Shown in pieces: positions 43,025 to 51,150 of a DNA stretch of 64,000 bases (the stretch's first letter is position 1; the number at the start of each line of letters is the position of its first letter). The position numbers and the translations under genes were made by a program. Under the pieces are notes generated by a model. The model made no database searches and was not told where the DNA came from. It was given only the letters and a program-made list of their open reading frames with translations. This DNA comes from Desulfosporosinus shakirovi (GTDB taxonomy: Bacteria > Bacillota > Desulfitobacteriia > Desulfitobacteriales > Desulfitobacteriaceae). Where the stretch lies: positions 1 through 64,000 of the forward strand of contig NZ_JAJDOO010000022.1 in NCBI RefSeq assembly GCF_020595055.1, written 5' to 3'.

Positions 43025-44047
43025 TTATTTTCCAAAGGAACAACGCGGATATGTGCAGACCGGGCAGTCGAGACAAAGACCGCCACTTCCAAGTTTGACA
43101 ATGTCATGGCGTGTCAATCTCTCTCCCGTGAGTAATCTTGGAGCGACTAAATCAAAGGCCGTTGTCTTAGAATACATGACGCATCCAGGTAATCCCATAA
43201 TGGGGACATCTCCCATATAGGCAAGCAGAAACATAGCACCAGGTAAAACAGGCGCACCATAAGTGATCAGTTCCGCTCCCATCTCTTTAATGGCTGTCGG
43301 GGTGACATCATCGGGATCGACAGACATACCGCCGCTGACTAGGATCATTTCTGCTCCCTTAGCAAGTTGATCGCGAATGCTGCCTTGTATCAGGGATACA
43401 TCATCACTGGCATAGGTTTGCGCTAAGACGGTTGAACCCCAATTTTCGACTTTTGAGCGCAGTACAGGACCGAATTTATCTTGAATTCGCCCGTGAAAAA
43501 CTTCACTGCCGGTTATCGTAATGCCGACCTTAGCAGGCTTTAGCGGCTTAACTTCCAAAATAGGAGTTGTAAATGTTTGGGCAATTTCCTCCGCTTCGAG
43601 AACTACCTTCTCATCTATCATTAGTGGAACAACACGGGTTCCCGCGACTTTGTCACCTTTTTTAAGAGGGTAATGATTGTGAAGTGTGGAGAGAATAACC
43701 CCATCTAAGGTATTCAATGCTAAAATACCGTCCACAGAAGAGTAAAGAAGTCCATCATGGGCAGCCATTAAGGTGATTTTCCCTTCTTTAGGCTCGTCAA
43801 GGATTAATCCGGAACCGGACACTGCGTGGGCGAGTCGTTCCGCGGCTTCATTCTCATGTATAAGACCGGGCTTTTGATCCCAGACGTAAATATGTTCTTT
43901 GCCCATACTTAAGAGAACAGGGATATCCTCTTCGCGAATGACATGTCCCTTGCGAAACCGAGGGCCTCTAATAACACCTGGAATAATTTGCGTCATGTCA
44001 TGAATAAGAATGGCACCAACAGAATCGCGTACTTTTATTTTTTCCAA
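43025..44047 (-). CDS. MoeA-like molybdopterin-binding protein
   Basis: About 340 residues. The pterin-binding (MogA/MoaB-like) domain is in the C-terminal half: VGITITGSEVFHGRIQDKFG and MILVSGGMSVDPDD, then GAPVLPGAMFLLAYMGDVPI and GLPGCVMYSKTTAFD. The N-terminal half resembles the MoeA lower domains but lacks MDGYA. The tail ends in CLDCPVCTYPRCSFGK, with four cysteines. Such proteins accompany XdhC in molybdenum hydroxylase clusters. The start is TTG 44047, which has GGAGG eight bases upstream; a TTG at 44062 has none. It is divergent from the second xdhC gene. Inferred role: a pterin-handling partner of XdhC rather than the metal-insertion step. Confidence 0.8.
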   Translation of the reverse strand: MEKIKVRDSVGAILIHDMTQIIPGVIRGPRFRKGHVIREEDIPVLLSMGKEHIYVWDQKPGLIHENEAAERLAHAVSGSGLILDEPKEGKITLMAAHDGLLYSSVDGILALNTLDGVILSTLHNHYPLKKGDKVAGTRVVPLMIDEKVVLEAEEIAQTFTTPILEVKPLKPAKVGITITGSEVFHGRIQDKFGPVLRSKVENWGSTVLAQTYASDDVSLIQGSIRDQLAKGAEMILVSGGMSVDPDDVTPTAIKEMGAELITYGAPVLPGAMFLLAYMGDVPIMGLPGCVMYSKTTAFDLVAPRLLTGERLTRHDIVKLGSGGLCLDCPVCTYPRCSFGK

Positions 44048-44260
44048 GGGAATAGCCTCCAATACATCATTAAAGGTGAGTTTGTATGATACATTTTTCA
44101 GTGAGCTGAAAAGGCCAAAGAGTAAGGCGGGACCATGGCCTAAATGATCTGTTCTTAACTAAATGGTATCGCATTCTCAGCAGGAGGTCAAGTAATAAGC
44201 CGGTTCTATTCTCTGAAATTGGTAAAGATTCTTATACTATTCCCAACAACTATGCTAAAC

Positions 44261-44269
44261 TGATATAAT
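44261..44269 (+). promoter_or_regulatory. extended -10 promoter of the second xdhC
   Basis: TGATATAAT matches the extended -10 form, ~43 bases before the ATG. No -35 of note. The 44048-44311 gap otherwise holds no gene. Confidence 0.5.
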
Positions 44270-44311
44270 GAAGATGCCTTTGAAGTGAAGATGTTCCAGA
44301 GGGAGAGACTT

Positions 44312-45409
44312 ATGGATAAACAAGTGTATCTTGGACTGAAAAAAGTATTTGAACGAAACTTAGATGCTGTCCTAATTACCGTAACCAGTGTGCTGGGCTC
44401 TACACCTCGCAAGCCCGGGGCGAAAATGTTAGTTTTTGCGGATGGTATGACAGTTGGTACCATCGGCGGCGGATGTGGTGAGGCTGAGGCGAAACGGGAG
44501 GCTCTCAATGTTCTAGCTACATACGACTCTAAAACATATAGTTTGAATATGACTGCAGATATGGCCCAGGAGGAGGGGATGGTCTGCGGGGGTATTATGG
44601 AACTATTCATGGAGTATGTAGGTACGCATACCCCCGTGGAAAAGGTGGATCTCAATAAAGATTATCTTGCAGCTGTAGAGAGTCATAATAATCCTGTACT
44701 TGTAACTGTGATCGAAGCGGAGGAAGAGTCATGGCTGGGAAATAAGCTCGTCATTAAGACTAACGGAGACGTTGCGGGCGATCTAGGTAAAAAGGAACTC
44801 AATAATATTAAGTTTGAGAAAGGCAAGATAGGCAACAAAAAATGTCAGCCATTCTTAATCTGTTTAGATTTTGAGTTCAATCCGTGTGAAAGCTCAACCC
44901 TAAAAGCAGCTTATCGCTTACTGGTTGAGCCACCGACAACGGTTGTACAATTGTTGATTTTAGGCGCAGGACATATTGCTGTCCCGCTTGCAACAATGGC
45001 TAAAATCATAGGGTATGAAGTGACTGTCGTCGATGATCGGCCCTCCTTTGCCAATGTCCAACGATTTAGCACGGCTGATAAAGTTTTATGCGCTGACTTT
45101 GAAAGAGCCTTAGAGACTATTGACATAAATCCTCAAACATTTGTCGTGATTATTACCAGAGGGCATCGTTATGACAAGGTGTGTCTGAAGAAAGTAATTA
45201 ACCACCCTGCCGCTTATATCGGTATGATTGGCAGTCGAAAAAGGGTTAAATCATTACTCGCTGACTTAGAAGAGGAGGGAGTAGCCAAAGAAGCCTTACA
45301 AAAGTTGTATTCTCCTATCGGTCTAAAAATTGGTGCGGAAACTCCGGAAGAAATAGCTGTCAGCATTCTCAGCGAGTTGATTAAAGTTCAAAGGGGAATT
45401 GGAGAATAA
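44312..45409 (+). CDS. xdhC: XdhC-family cofactor maturation chaperone (copy 2)
   Basis: A 365-residue paralogue of the protein at 39464-40576, visibly similar along its whole length: VLGSTPRKPGAKMLV...GTIGGGCGEAEAKREAL, EEGMVCGGIM, LLILGAGHIAVPLA, YIGMIGSRKRVKSLL. The middle part (about residues 115-190) is where the two copies differ most, which may reflect different client enzymes. The start at ATG 44312 has AGAGGGAGAG upstream; the in-frame ATG at 44285 does not. It is divergently paired with the MoeA-like gene and followed by a strong hairpin. A client molybdenum enzyme is not adjacent, so this copy may serve another Mo enzyme elsewhere. Confidence 0.88.
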   Translation: MDKQVYLGLKKVFERNLDAVLITVTSVLGSTPRKPGAKMLVFADGMTVGTIGGGCGEAEAKREALNVLATYDSKTYSLNMTADMAQEEGMVCGGIMELFMEYVGTHTPVEKVDLNKDYLAAVESHNNPVLVTVIEAEEESWLGNKLVIKTNGDVAGDLGKKELNNIKFEKGKIGNKKCQPFLICLDFEFNPCESSTLKAAYRLLVEPPTTVVQLLILGAGHIAVPLATMAKIIGYEVTVVDDRPSFANVQRFSTADKVLCADFERALETIDINPQTFVVIITRGHRYDKVCLKKVINHPAAYIGMIGSRKRVKSLLADLEEEGVAKEALQKLYSPIGLKIGAETPEEIAVSILSELIKVQRGIGE

Positions 45410-45477
45410 ACTGTTAAGTGAAAAAATCCGAGCTGTAAGATTAAGGGCATTTTCTGATGGATTCAGTGAAATTTTAT

Positions 45478-45527
45478 AAAGGATAGGTAGTAACAAGCTG
45501 GAGAAAATTTGTTACAGCCTATCCTTT
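45478..45527. terminator. terminator between xdhC copy 2 and tupC
   Basis: AAAGGATAGG...TAACAA (45478-45496) pairs with TTTGTTA...CCTATCCTTT (45508-45527), with Ts in the final arm. It stands between two convergent units and could serve both. Confidence 0.75.
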
Positions 45528-45583
45528 CTTTATAATTGAATAATGTTTAATGTACATGATGGAGTTTACAGGAATCAGTTCGC

Positions 45584-46300
45584 TTAAGTTGAGAAATACG
45601 CCAGGAAACGGTCAACTTCTTCTTTATGGCTATTCCTTAATAGTTTATCAGGAGAGCCTTCAGCCATCACTTGTCCTTTGAGGAGAATCAAGGCTCTATT
45701 TGCTAAATGGGCGATGTCCTTGAAATCATGGCTAACTAAGACAGTTGAAGTTTGAGTAGACTTGAAAACCTTGGCCAGATCGATGCGCAGTCCTTCTTTG
45801 GTGGGTGCATCCAGGGCTGAAAATGGTTCATCCAGAAATAAAATATCAGGCTCTATAGCAAAAGCTCGTGCCAGACTAACACGTTGGGCCTCTCCACCGG
45901 ATAGGGAGCGGGCAGATTGTTTAGAAAGATGGATCACTCCAAACTGTTCCAACCAATAGTCCACCTTTTCTCGAATCCTTTCTTTGGAGAAACCTCGAAT
46001 TTTGAGTCCCATGGCAACATTGTTAAAAACGCCTGTGTTTAATAAGAGAGATTCTTGAAAGACTATCGCAATTCTACGCCTAATCCTAAGTGGAACCGAC
46101 TTTGGTACTGCTTGCCCCTGGAAATAGAGTTGTCCGGAAGTTGGAGATTCCAAAAAGGCGAGAATTTTCAACAAGCTGCTTTTGCCAGAACCATTGGGAC
46201 CGATTAGCCCAACGCATTCTCCAGGCAACAAATGAAAATGTAGGGGTTGCAAAATAGTTTTATGGTCCTGTATCCAGCTTATCTCCTTAGCTTCAAGCAC
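45584..46300 (-). CDS. tupC: tungstate ABC transporter ATP-binding protein
   Basis: A 238-residue ABC ATPase. Walker A is GLIGPNGSGKSSLLKIL, the signature is LSGGEAQRVSLARA and Walker B is ILFLDEPFSALD; the switch histidine is in STVLVSHDFKDIAH. It powers import through the TupB-like permease encoded just upstream: the GTG start at 46300 lies one base after that gene's stop, with AAGGAGGG inside its end. Identity as tungstate rather than molybdate transporter rests on the binding-protein gene and on the AOR in the window. No C-terminal TOBE regulatory domain is present, as expected for TupC. Confidence 0.88.
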   Translation of the reverse strand: MLEAKEISWIQDHKTILQPLHFHLLPGECVGLIGPNGSGKSSLLKILAFLESPTSGQLYFQGQAVPKSVPLRIRRRIAIVFQESLLLNTGVFNNVAMGLKIRGFSKERIREKVDYWLEQFGVIHLSKQSARSLSGGEAQRVSLARAFAIEPDILFLDEPFSALDAPTKEGLRIDLAKVFKSTQTSTVLVSHDFKDIAHLANRALILLKGQVMAEGSPDKLLRNSHKEEVDRFLAYFST

Positions 46301-46301
46301 A

Positions 46302-47003
46302 CTAAGGCCCTCCTTGCTGTTTTTGTTGAAGTAAGGTTAAACCTAAGGTAGCTCCGTAAGCCAGCAAGCACAAGATAATACTTAAGGCAATAGCAATGTC
46401 GAAGTTGCCTTTAGAGACTTCCAAGACGGTTGCAGTCGTTAAAACACGGGTCTGTCCTTGAATATTGCCCCCTACTGCCATCGAGGCTCCAATCTCGGAG
46501 ACAACAGCCCCAAACCCGGCGATAATGGCTGCAAGCAGAGAATAGCGGACTTCTTTTAAAAGCAGCCATATATACTGCAGACGAGTGGCACCTAGTGCTT
46601 GAATTTGCAGCCTGAGTTTGGGGTTGGTTTGTTGAAGAGCGGCACAGGTTAAGGCAGCGACAATGGGAGAGGCGATGATTGCCTGGGCAATAATTATGGC
46701 CGTTGGGGTATACATAATGTTTAAAAAGCCAAAGGGTCCTGAGCGCCAGAGGAATATTGAAACCCAAAGTCCTACGACCACTGGGGGTAGGCCCATCCCA
46801 GTATTCACGACACTTAAGACAAACCGACGGCCCGGAAAGGTTTTAAGAGCCAGGAGCGTGCCAAATGGAATGCCGATAAGCAGGCTGATAAAAGTTCCGG
46901 TACCTGATATTTTTAGGGTGAGGAGCGTGATGCCAATCACCTCAGGATCCCCGGTTAGGAGGAGGTGCAGGGCTGCTAAAATTCCTTGCCAGATCTTTTC
47001 CAT
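46302..47003 (-). CDS. tupB: tungstate ABC transporter permease
   Basis: A membrane permease of about 233 residues with five to six helices. The N-terminal MEKIWQGILAALHLLLTGDP and the EAA-like loop near QALGATRLQYIWLLLKEVRY (the interface with the ATPase) match TupB/ModB-type permeases. Three in-frame starts are possible: an upstream one (47105) adds ~34 poor residues; ATG 47012 and ATG 47003 both lie near a GAAAGGGA site, and 47003 gives the N-terminus best fitting the family. It is co-transcribed with tupA (170 bases upstream, hairpin between) and tupC. Confidence 0.86.
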   Translation of the reverse strand: MEKIWQGILAALHLLLTGDPEVIGITLLTLKISGTGTFISLLIGIPFGTLLALKTFPGRRFVLSVVNTGMGLPPVVVGLWVSIFLWRSGPFGFLNIMYTPTAIIIAQAIIASPIVAALTCAALQQTNPKLRLQIQALGATRLQYIWLLLKEVRYSLLAAIIAGFGAVVSEIGASMAVGGNIQGQTRVLTTATVLEVSKGNFDIAIALSIILCLLAYGATLGLTLLQQKQQGGP

Positions 47004-47037
47004 ACGTTGCATTTCCCTTTCGAGTAAGAATAAATTA

Positions 47038-47109
47038 AAGTTCGAAGCTCGATGTGTGAAGTTCGAGTCTGGACTAAGACTGCAAACCACTGCTTCGAGC
47101 TTCAAACTT
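47038..47109. repeat. inverted repeat between tupA and tupB
   Basis: AAGTTCGAAGCTCG (47038-47051) and CGAGCTTCAAACTT (47096-47109) are inverted copies with one mismatch. In the tup mRNA this would form a hairpin between the binding-protein and permease genes, a common way to keep binding protein in excess. The arms use simple TTCGA/CTTCG words. Confidence 0.5.
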
Positions 47110-47169
47110 CATGCTTACACTAATGGCGGGATTCAAGTGAATAACTACGAGGTACCCTCTCGATTCTAT

Positions 47170-48057
47170 TTATTTACCTGCATCTGCGAAGAAGAGGGCT
47201 TGACCATATGTATCTTTACCAAAGGAGCCAATGGTTGCTTGGGTTTCAGCATTAATCATATAGTCGACAAAGGCTTTAGCGCCATCTGCATTTACTTTAG
47301 GGAATTTTTCGGGGTTAACTTGCATGACATGATAAATATTTAAGAGAGAAGCATCGCCCTCTAGAACAATATCAAGCTGCAGATTTTTCTTGGTAGCCAA
47401 ATAGGTTGCCCGATCGGTTAGAGTATACCCCGCTTTTTCCGAGGTGATTGTGAGAGTTTGTCCCATTCCTTGACCAGTCGATTGGTACTTATCGGCCGCT
47501 GGTTTGATGTTAAGCTTTGTCCATAAGCCTTTTTCCATTTTATCGGTTCCGGAATCGTCCCCACGGGTAACAAAGATTGAGGAACTATCAACAATCCGCT
47601 TAAAGGCATCTGAGATAGTTTTAGTTTCTTTTACTTTAGCAGGGTCCGCTGCCGGTCCAACGATGATAAAATCGTTATGCATTACAAGTTGATAGTTTAT
47701 AGCCGTTTTATTATCTACTAATTTTTTTTCTGAGGCGGGAGCATGGACTAACAAGACGTCAGCATCTCCTTTTTCCCCCATGGCTAAAGCAGCACCTGTG
47801 CCAACAGCAATCGTTTTAATTTTGTAGCCGGTTTTCTCCTCAAAATCGGGAACAAGCACATCAAGTAAACCGCTGTCTTGTGTACTGGTAGTAGTCGCTA
47901 AGATAATATCAGGTCTTTCAGGTTTTGGAGTTTCAGCTTGAGGTGGGGGTGTTGTTTGACTTGGTGTCGCAGTTGTTCCGCATCCGGCGAGGGTCACCAT
48001 GATGACAATCATAAATAAGGCGAAAAAGTTTAAACGGGTAAGTAAGTTCTTTCTCAT
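47170..48057 (-). CDS. tupA: tungstate-binding lipoprotein
   Basis: A 295-residue extracellular solute-binding protein anchored as a lipoprotein. The signal peptide ends in VTLAGCG, with the lipobox LAGC (Cys26). After a Pro/Thr-rich linker the TupA oxyanion pocket begins: ILATTTSTQDSG (TTTS motif) and IAVGTGAALAMGEKGDADVL, both hallmarks of TupA versus ModA. The ATG at 48057 has GAGGAGG upstream. It is the first gene of tupABC and lies 370 bases after the HTH-PBP regulator gene on the same strand. It should capture tungstate with high affinity for the tungsten AOR. Confidence 0.93.
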   Translation of the reverse strand: MRKNLLTRLNFFALFMIVIMVTLAGCGTTATPSQTTPPPQAETPKPERPDIILATTTSTQDSGLLDVLVPDFEEKTGYKIKTIAVGTGAALAMGEKGDADVLLVHAPASEKKLVDNKTAINYQLVMHNDFIIVGPAADPAKVKETKTISDAFKRIVDSSSIFVTRGDDSGTDKMEKGLWTKLNIKPAADKYQSTGQGMGQTLTITSEKAGYTLTDRATYLATKKNLQLDIVLEGDASLLNIYHVMQVNPEKFPKVNADGAKAFVDYMINAETQATIGSFGKDTYGQALFFADAGK

Positions 48058-48220
48058 TAAATATTTTCCTCCTCTAATTTAAGTTGATTTTCACATTGTT
48101 GCGCCCATTCTATGTAGGCATGCAAGAAATGCAAGTTAGGACCACTCCAAACAACTTCCACAACTTGCAAACCCACTAAAAAATACCTAACGACCTGAAG
48201 ATAAGGGGAAATTGCAAAGA

Positions 48221-48360
48221 GAACACAAGTGGAGTTCACGGTAAAGCGAGTGCTGACGCTGAAGCAGTATATTACGCCGAGGTTCATATCTCGCGCGGCT
48301 TAGAGGTTGGCGTAAGCTTCATCAGCATCCAACGAGCATGTGAATAGAACTTGTGTGAAC
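48221..48360. repeat. long imperfect inverted repeat in the tupA leader
   Basis: The outer arms 48221-48239 and 48340-48360 match at ACACAAGT and TTCAC. The inner parts also pair (GCGAGTGCTGACGCTGAAGC near 48246 with GCTTCATCAGCATCC-type sequence near 48317). This implies a ~140-base hairpin between the regulator gene and tupA. It may be a structured leader or a small repeat element. No gene of confidence lies in 48058-48429. Confidence 0.4.
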
Positions 48361-48429
48361 GTGCAATGGCGTTACCTTTACCCCCAAGGAGGGAAGAGAA
48401 CCGTATTCGAGTGCTATGCTAAATGCAAA

Positions 48430-49347
48430 TTAGGTATTCAAAAGGATTTTCCCTGTCAAAGAAGTATCATACCCATTTTGTTGATTAACAGCTTGGATAA
48501 ATCCAGGAGATTTCAGAGTGCTGATGAGTTGTTTCCAGACAGGAGTTTTGGTGGTTATTCCTAAACAAACCAGATCATAGCGTTCTTGAAATAAAGGGAT
48601 AAAATCAAGACCTAGGCGTTGGGCGGCAGCTTTCACTCCGACTCCGACATCAGCTTGTTCGTTGGCAACGTGGCAGGCGACGCCAGAATGTGTGTTTTCT
48701 TCATTTTCATAGCCCAGTATTCGGCCGGGAGAAATCTTTGCCGCTCCCAGGTAGGCATCAAGACGAAGGCGGGTTCCTGATCCTTTCTGGCGATTAATAA
48801 AGTTTAGACCTTCGACAGTGATATCATCCCAAGTTTGGAGATTCAAAGGATTACCGGGCGCTACAATAAAACCTTGTTCACGTTGAACCAGATTAACAAT
48901 ACAAACAGATTCACCGGGGATAACATGTTTGACGAAGGAAATATTATAATCTTTTGAGACATCGTCCCAGAGATGTATCCCAGAGATATCAGCCTCCTGC
49001 CGATAAAGTGCCATGAGTCCATCCATGCTTCCCTTAAAAGAAAGCGAGGATTCTACAGGGAAGGGAGCATGTTTAAGAAACTCAAACAGGAGTTCAACGA
49101 CCGGATCATGGCTTCCTATGAAGCGAATCGTTGGCGACACAGGAGGGAATGCAGATATAGCAGCAGGCGAAGTATTGCCGGCGCCATAGGTTCCTCTTAG
49201 GTAATGGTCTAAGACGGCAGGGTCAATTCGAAGCTGCCGACCTATGTGGTGAGCTGGTAGCTCTCCCCGTTTTACAAGCTCATAAAGAGTATACTTGGAA
49301 ACCTTTAGAATTTTAGCTGCTTCAGCAGCTGTTAAGGTTAGGCTCAA
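48430..49347 (-). CDS. HTH regulator with PBP-like metal-oxyanion/cofactor domain
   Basis: 305 residues. Residues ~1-55 form an excisionase/MerR-type helix-turn-helix (LTAAEAAKILKVSKYTLYEL, then GELPAHHIGRQLRID). From residue ~75 there is a PBP_like domain, containing PGNPLNLQTWDDI, FINRQKGSGTR and ADVGVGVKAAAQRLGLDFI; it matches the domain fused to MoeA at 26697-28604. It starts at TTG 49347 behind GAGGTG. Upstream of tupABC on the same strand, it is the obvious candidate to sense tungstate/molybdate (or loaded cofactor) and repress the transporter when supplied. Ligand and DNA site are inferred, not shown. Confidence 0.85.
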   Translation of the reverse strand: MSLTLTAAEAAKILKVSKYTLYELVKRGELPAHHIGRQLRIDPAVLDHYLRGTYGAGNTSPAAISAFPPVSPTIRFIGSHDPVVELLFEFLKHAPFPVESSLSFKGSMDGLMALYRQEADISGIHLWDDVSKDYNISFVKHVIPGESVCIVNLVQREQGFIVAPGNPLNLQTWDDITVEGLNFINRQKGSGTRLRLDAYLGAAKISPGRILGYENEENTHSGVACHVANEQADVGVGVKAAAQRLGLDFIPLFQERYDLVCLGITTKTPVWKQLISTLKSPGFIQAVNQQNGYDTSLTGKILLNT

Positions 49348-49606
49348 ATAATTTCACCTCTCTTTATAACTCGTCATTTTAAGTTTAGAATAACTGGTAC
49401 GTGCAAGTCAATAGAGATGATAGGATAAATAGATTTAATTTGGTTAAGCTGGTTATCCTAAAGTTTGGTTAGCTTCATAAAGGGATTTCGTTAAGGTTTT
49501 TGTCATATAATATGTATGGTTAAGTCTGGTTTTAATTGTAAAGAATTTTAACGACACGTATTGACGTGAGCCTGAGTAGAATGATTTAATATAAAATAAA
49601 ATTTTA

Positions 49607-49634
49607 TTGACAAGACTGTACTTTATGCTAAAAT
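49607..49634 (+). promoter_or_regulatory. sigma-A promoter of speD
   Basis: TTGACA (49607-49612) and TAAAAT (49629-49634) are separated by 16 bases, with TG just before the -10. The remainder of 49348-49606 has no gene. Confidence 0.7.
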
Positions 49635-49729
49635 TTAACGTGATGGAAATTTGGAGATGATCTGAGGAAAATGAAGATCGGGCCCAGATCTTTCCTGTTT
49701 TTTAGTAGAAAAGGGGGCAAAGATCACAA

Positions 49730-50107
49730 TTGGCAAATTCTCTTGGACGTCATGTGTTGGCTGAAATTTATGGATGTAGCTTCGACATTTTAAATGATCG
49801 TGAGAAGGTCGAAGCACTAATGGTCAACGCAGCTTTGGAAGCTGGTGCCGAGGTTCGTGAGGTTGTATTTCACAAGTTTAGTCCTCAAGGGGTGAGTGGT
49901 GTGGTAGTTATTTCAGAATCACACTTAGCCATCCATACGTGGCCAGAACTCGGATACGCGGCGGTAGACGTCTTCACGTGCGGGGACAGTGTCAATCCCT
50001 GGGATGCCTGTAACTATCTAACCGACCATTTCGAAGCAGGGCATATGACAGCAACAGAAATGAAGCGTGGTATTGTTGAGGATCCAAAGGAAGCGGTAAA
50101 TATTTAG
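49730..50107 (+). CDS. speD: S-adenosylmethionine decarboxylase proenzyme
   Basis: A 125-residue prokaryotic AdoMet decarboxylase, which self-cleaves to form the pyruvoyl group. The cleavage serine lies in [15 protein letters not shown] (E-S-H), with the downstream VDVFTCGD containing the conserved Cys. The product, decarboxylated AdoMet, feeds spermidine synthesis. The start is TTG 49730 behind AAAAGGGGGC. It stands alone between two other units; no speE (aminopropyltransferase) gene is adjacent. A weak hairpin follows at 50184. Confidence 0.93.
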   Translation: MANSLGRHVLAEIYGCSFDILNDREKVEALMVNAALEAGAEVREVVFHKFSPQGVSGVVVISESHLAIHTWPELGYAAVDVFTCGDSVNPWDACNYLTDHFEAGHMTATEMKRGIVEDPKEAVNI

Positions 50108-50183
50108 GAGGGATATTTATTTTACTCCGGACTAAGTTGAGTACGGATGAAGAAGACAGGTTATTCTTTATTACGGGTACTAG

Positions 50184-50224
50184 ATAGACCTTGTAACTTA
50201 CCAATATAAAGTTGCAGGGTCTAT
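50184..50224 (+). terminator. probable terminator of speD
   Basis: ATAGACCTTGTAACT (50184-50198) pairs with AGTTGCAGGGTCTAT (50210-50224), with two G-U pairs and T-rich sequence beyond. The rest of 50108-50367 shows no gene. Confidence 0.6.
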
Positions 50225-50367
50225 TTATATTTTAGGAAAAAATACATATTCTTTCGATAATAATGTCATATTATCAGAGTATATTGCATAAATAGGGCAG
50301 GAGATTGAATAAATATATCGAATACATAATAGGTTAATGTCTGAGTGGGAAGGCAAGGAGCGATAAG

Positions 50368-51135
50368 ATGGTTCCGGTAGATTTCAGCTTCCGTGGGGAA
50401 CTGAACACAGTTCAGGCGCATTTGCGCGAAGAAATTAATTTTAAGCCAGCTGGTTTTGAGGAATTAGTACACCTAGAAATGAATGAGATGGATCAAACGG
50501 TTAATCCCGCTATAGTATTAGCTGTCAGTGGGTCGTGTGCAGATAATAACCGTAAATCAGAAGCGTTGGCTGGCATTATTCAATTTATATTTATGGCTAA
50601 TAAGGTTCATAGGCTTATGAAGGATGATGATGATCTTGCTGAAGAACTGAGACAATTTCCAGTGCTGGTTGGAGACTTGTTATATGGAAAGTTTTTTCTG
50701 GAACTTTGTCGTGAGAAGCTATTGCTCTTCTTAGAACCCCTGGCTCAAGTGATGGGAACAATGAGTCAAGGTGGTATTTCCCGATGGCTTTCTCGAGATA
50801 AGAAGCTAAGCGGGGATGAGTTGCTTCAAATTATTGAATTGGAGAGTGCCTCCTTAACTGGGACGGCTGCTCGACTCAGTGCTGAACTCGCGGGGGTCTC
50901 ACTTCCTTTGCAAGAAAAGCTGGAGGCTTTTGGGTGGGAAATAGGATTAGCATGGGGAGCTTGGAAGGAAAGCATGGAGGTTACCGTTGTCCAGTCAATT
51001 CTACAGCGGGCGAATGATATCTTAGAGGATATTTCGGCGGAATCACAACTTGAACTCTATCCTCTCCGTGAAGTTCATCGATATTTGGCCATGCAATTGA
51101 GTGGAGATTATAGACCTCTTGAGATAGGATCGTAA
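50368..51135 (+). CDS. heptaprenyl diphosphate synthase component 1-like protein
   Basis: A 255-residue, largely helical protein without membrane segments. The stretch FPVLVGDLLYGKFFLELCRE, then LEPLAQVMGTMSQGGISRW, follows the plan of the regulatory subunit HepS of Bacillus heptaprenyl diphosphate synthase (VLAGDYFSGLYYSLL-type), including length. The catalytic aspartate-rich DDxxD of the partner is absent, apart from an acidic KDDDDL run, so it is not itself a synthase. A catalytic HepT-like gene closes the same operon at 54976. It starts at ATG 50368 behind AAGGAG. Menaquinone tail length in this lineage fits such a pair. Similarity was judged by eye, so a different small regulatory role remains possible. 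Confidence 0.55.
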   Translation: MVPVDFSFRGELNTVQAHLREEINFKPAGFEELVHLEMNEMDQTVNPAIVLAVSGSCADNNRKSEALAGIIQFIFMANKVHRLMKDDDDLAEELRQFPVLVGDLLYGKFFLELCREKLLLFLEPLAQVMGTMSQGGISRWLSRDKKLSGDELLQIIELESASLTGTAARLSAELAGVSLPLQEKLEAFGWEIGLAWGAWKESMEVTVVQSILQRANDILEDISAESQLELYPLREVHRYLAMQLSGDYRPLEIGS

Positions 51136-51150
51136 CGAACGGGGTGGAGT

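Noticed and set aside
44048-44311. Molybdenum-cofactor riboswitch between the MoeA-like gene and xdhC copy 2
   Set aside because: Could not match the conserved Moco RNA core by eye; needs a covariance search.
48057-48287. 76-codon minus-strand frame upstream of tupA
   Set aside because: No ribosome site or recognisable motif; it lies in the inverted-repeat leader and is more likely chance.
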